Shown one piece after another: positions 63,199 through 64,000 of a DNA stretch of 64,000 nucleotides. A program made the translations under genes and the position numbers. The stretch spans positions 1 to 64,000 of the forward strand of contig NZ_RPOH01000030.1 of assembly GCF_003818135.1 (NCBI RefSeq). Reading direction: 5' to 3'. Each line of letters starts with the position of its first letter. The first letter of the stretch is position 1. The stretch comes from Buttiauxella warmboldiae. Lineage in GTDB: Bacteria; Pseudomonadota; Gammaproteobacteria; Enterobacterales; Enterobacteriaceae. The notes below the pieces were generated by a model. That model saw only the letters and a list, made by a program, of their open reading frames with translations, had not been told where the DNA came from and searched no databases.

Positions 63199-64000
63199 AT
63201 GACTTACGTAATTGTTCATGCGCTTGCGCCCATTTTTGTCATCATGCTGCTCGGCTTTTTTGCCGGTAAAGCGAAGATGGTCGATAACAAAAATGTTTCC
63301 CTGCTCAATATCTTTGTAATGGATTTCGCCCTGCCAGCCGCGCTGTTTAGCGCCACGGTTCAGACGCCGTGGGCAGGTATCGTCAAACAGTCACCGATGA
63401 GCGTGGTGCTGGTTCTGGCAATGTGGATTACCTACGCTGCGATTTATTTCCTGGCGACCAAAGTATTCAAAAAATCTCCGCAGGATGCGGCGGTACTGAC
63501 ATTGACCGTTGCGTTACCCAACTATGCGGCGCTTGGCCTGCCAATTCTGGGCAGCGTTCTGGGGGAAGGTTCGGCCACTTCACTCTCCGTTGCGGTTTCC
63601 ATCGCCTGTGGTTCGGTGTTGATGACGCCGTTCTGCCTGATGATTCTGGAGCGTGAAAAAGCGCGTGCGGCTGGCGAATCTGTCGGTTCTACCCTCGCCA
63701 TGCTGCCGGTTCTGATGTGGCGTTCGCTGAAAAAACCTATCGTCTGGGGCCCGCTGCTGGGGGTGATTTTGTCAGCGGTCGGCATTCGTATGCCTGACCT
63801 GCTGCTGGCGTCAATCAAACCGCTGGGCATGTCTGCGACCGCTGCGGCGCTGTTCCTGACCGGTGTGATCCTCTCTGCTCGTAAGCTAAAAATTAACACC
63901 GTAGTGTGCGTGGCGACCATCACCAAGCTGCTGATCCAGCCGTTTATTGCCTGGGGTATCGTACTGGCGCTGGGTCTGAGCGGGCCGGTTGCGATCACGG
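63199..64000 (+). CDS. mdcF: Malonate transporter MdcF (partial, runs off the window)
   Basis: The first 267 codons of an auxin-efflux-carrier (AEC) family permease. The start MTYVIVHALAPIFVIMLLGF is hydrophobic, with repeated transmembrane helices and the conserved ALPNYAALGLPILGSVLG segment. Its place after mdcE agrees with the Klebsiella order, where mdcG and mdcH follow. AGGTGA precedes ATG 63199. The stop lies beyond 64000. Confidence 0.9.
   Translation, partial: MTYVIVHALAPIFVIMLLGFFAGKAKMVDNKNVSLLNIFVMDFALPAALFSATVQTPWAGIVKQSPMSVVLVLAMWITYAAIYFLATKVFKKSPQDAAVLTLTVALPNYAALGLPILGSVLGEGSATSLSVAVSIACGSVLMTPFCLMILEREKARAAGESVGSTLAMLPVLMWRSLKKPIVWGPLLGVILSAVGIRMPDLLLASIKPLGMSATAAALFLTGVILSARKLKINTVVCVATITKLLIQPFIAWGIVLALGLSGPVAIT

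Overview
The window is chromosomal DNA of a member of the Enterobacteriaceae. Nearly every housekeeping gene has near-E. coli length and sequence (Psd self-cleavage LGST at 252-255, Hfq Y55-K56-H57, NsrR Cys91/96/102, FrdA His45, cytochrome b562 Met7/His102 of the mature protein). The gene order is E. coli-like inside blocks but not between them. I cannot name the genus from sequence alone.

Layout. (1) 0.1-1.6 kb: yqjG-yhaH. (2) 1.6-28.9 kb: mscM-psd-rsgA | orn, two tRNA-Gly genes, a datA-like DnaA-box/IHF region, queG | nnr-tsaE-amiB-mutL-miaA-hfq-hflX-hflK-hflC, yjeT, purA, nsrR-rnr-rlmB, aidB, yjfN, bsmA, yjfP. (3) 28.9-30.8 kb: argR | mdh. (4) 31.2-45.2 kb: yjcB, an inserted eight-gene catabolic operon, ssb | uvrA, yjbR. 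(5) 45.5-50.1 kb: epmA | frdABCD. (6) 50.2-52.1 kb: yhaL-yhaK | yhaJ. (7) 52.2-57.3 kb: fbp | mpl, yjgA, pmbA, cybC. (8) 57.4-58.3 kb: scar region with an IS1-family end, a frameshifted ParE-type toxin and an intact ParD-type antitoxin. (9) 58.6-64 kb: malonate decarboxylase operon mdcABCDEF, mdcF running off the window. In E. coli these blocks map to several separate places (about 70, 72, 92, 94 and 96 min), so the window records several rearrangements. yhaH and yhaJKL, neighbours in E. coli, sit at opposite ends of a 50-kb stretch with yhaJKL reversed, which is the footprint expected of one inversion.

The least ordinary part is the minus-strand operon at 31.6-40.9 kb, inserted between yjcB and ssb. 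In transcription order it encodes an FGGY sugar kinase, an L-fucose-isomerase-family protein, a DapA-family class I lyase/aldolase, a cytoplasmic four-Asp-box sialidase-like protein, the TctC-TctB-TctA tripartite transporter and a LacI-family regulator. The genes are 9-58 nt apart. It looks like a complete uptake, cleavage, isomerisation, phosphorylation and lyase route for a carboxylated sugar or glycoside that I cannot identify.

Other points: uvrA has a one-base frameshift at about 42881 inside its first zinc finger; the ParE-type toxin reads as if one copy of a 10-bp tandem repeat was lost; yjcB has a perfect CRP-site core upstream; frdD is not followed by ampC.
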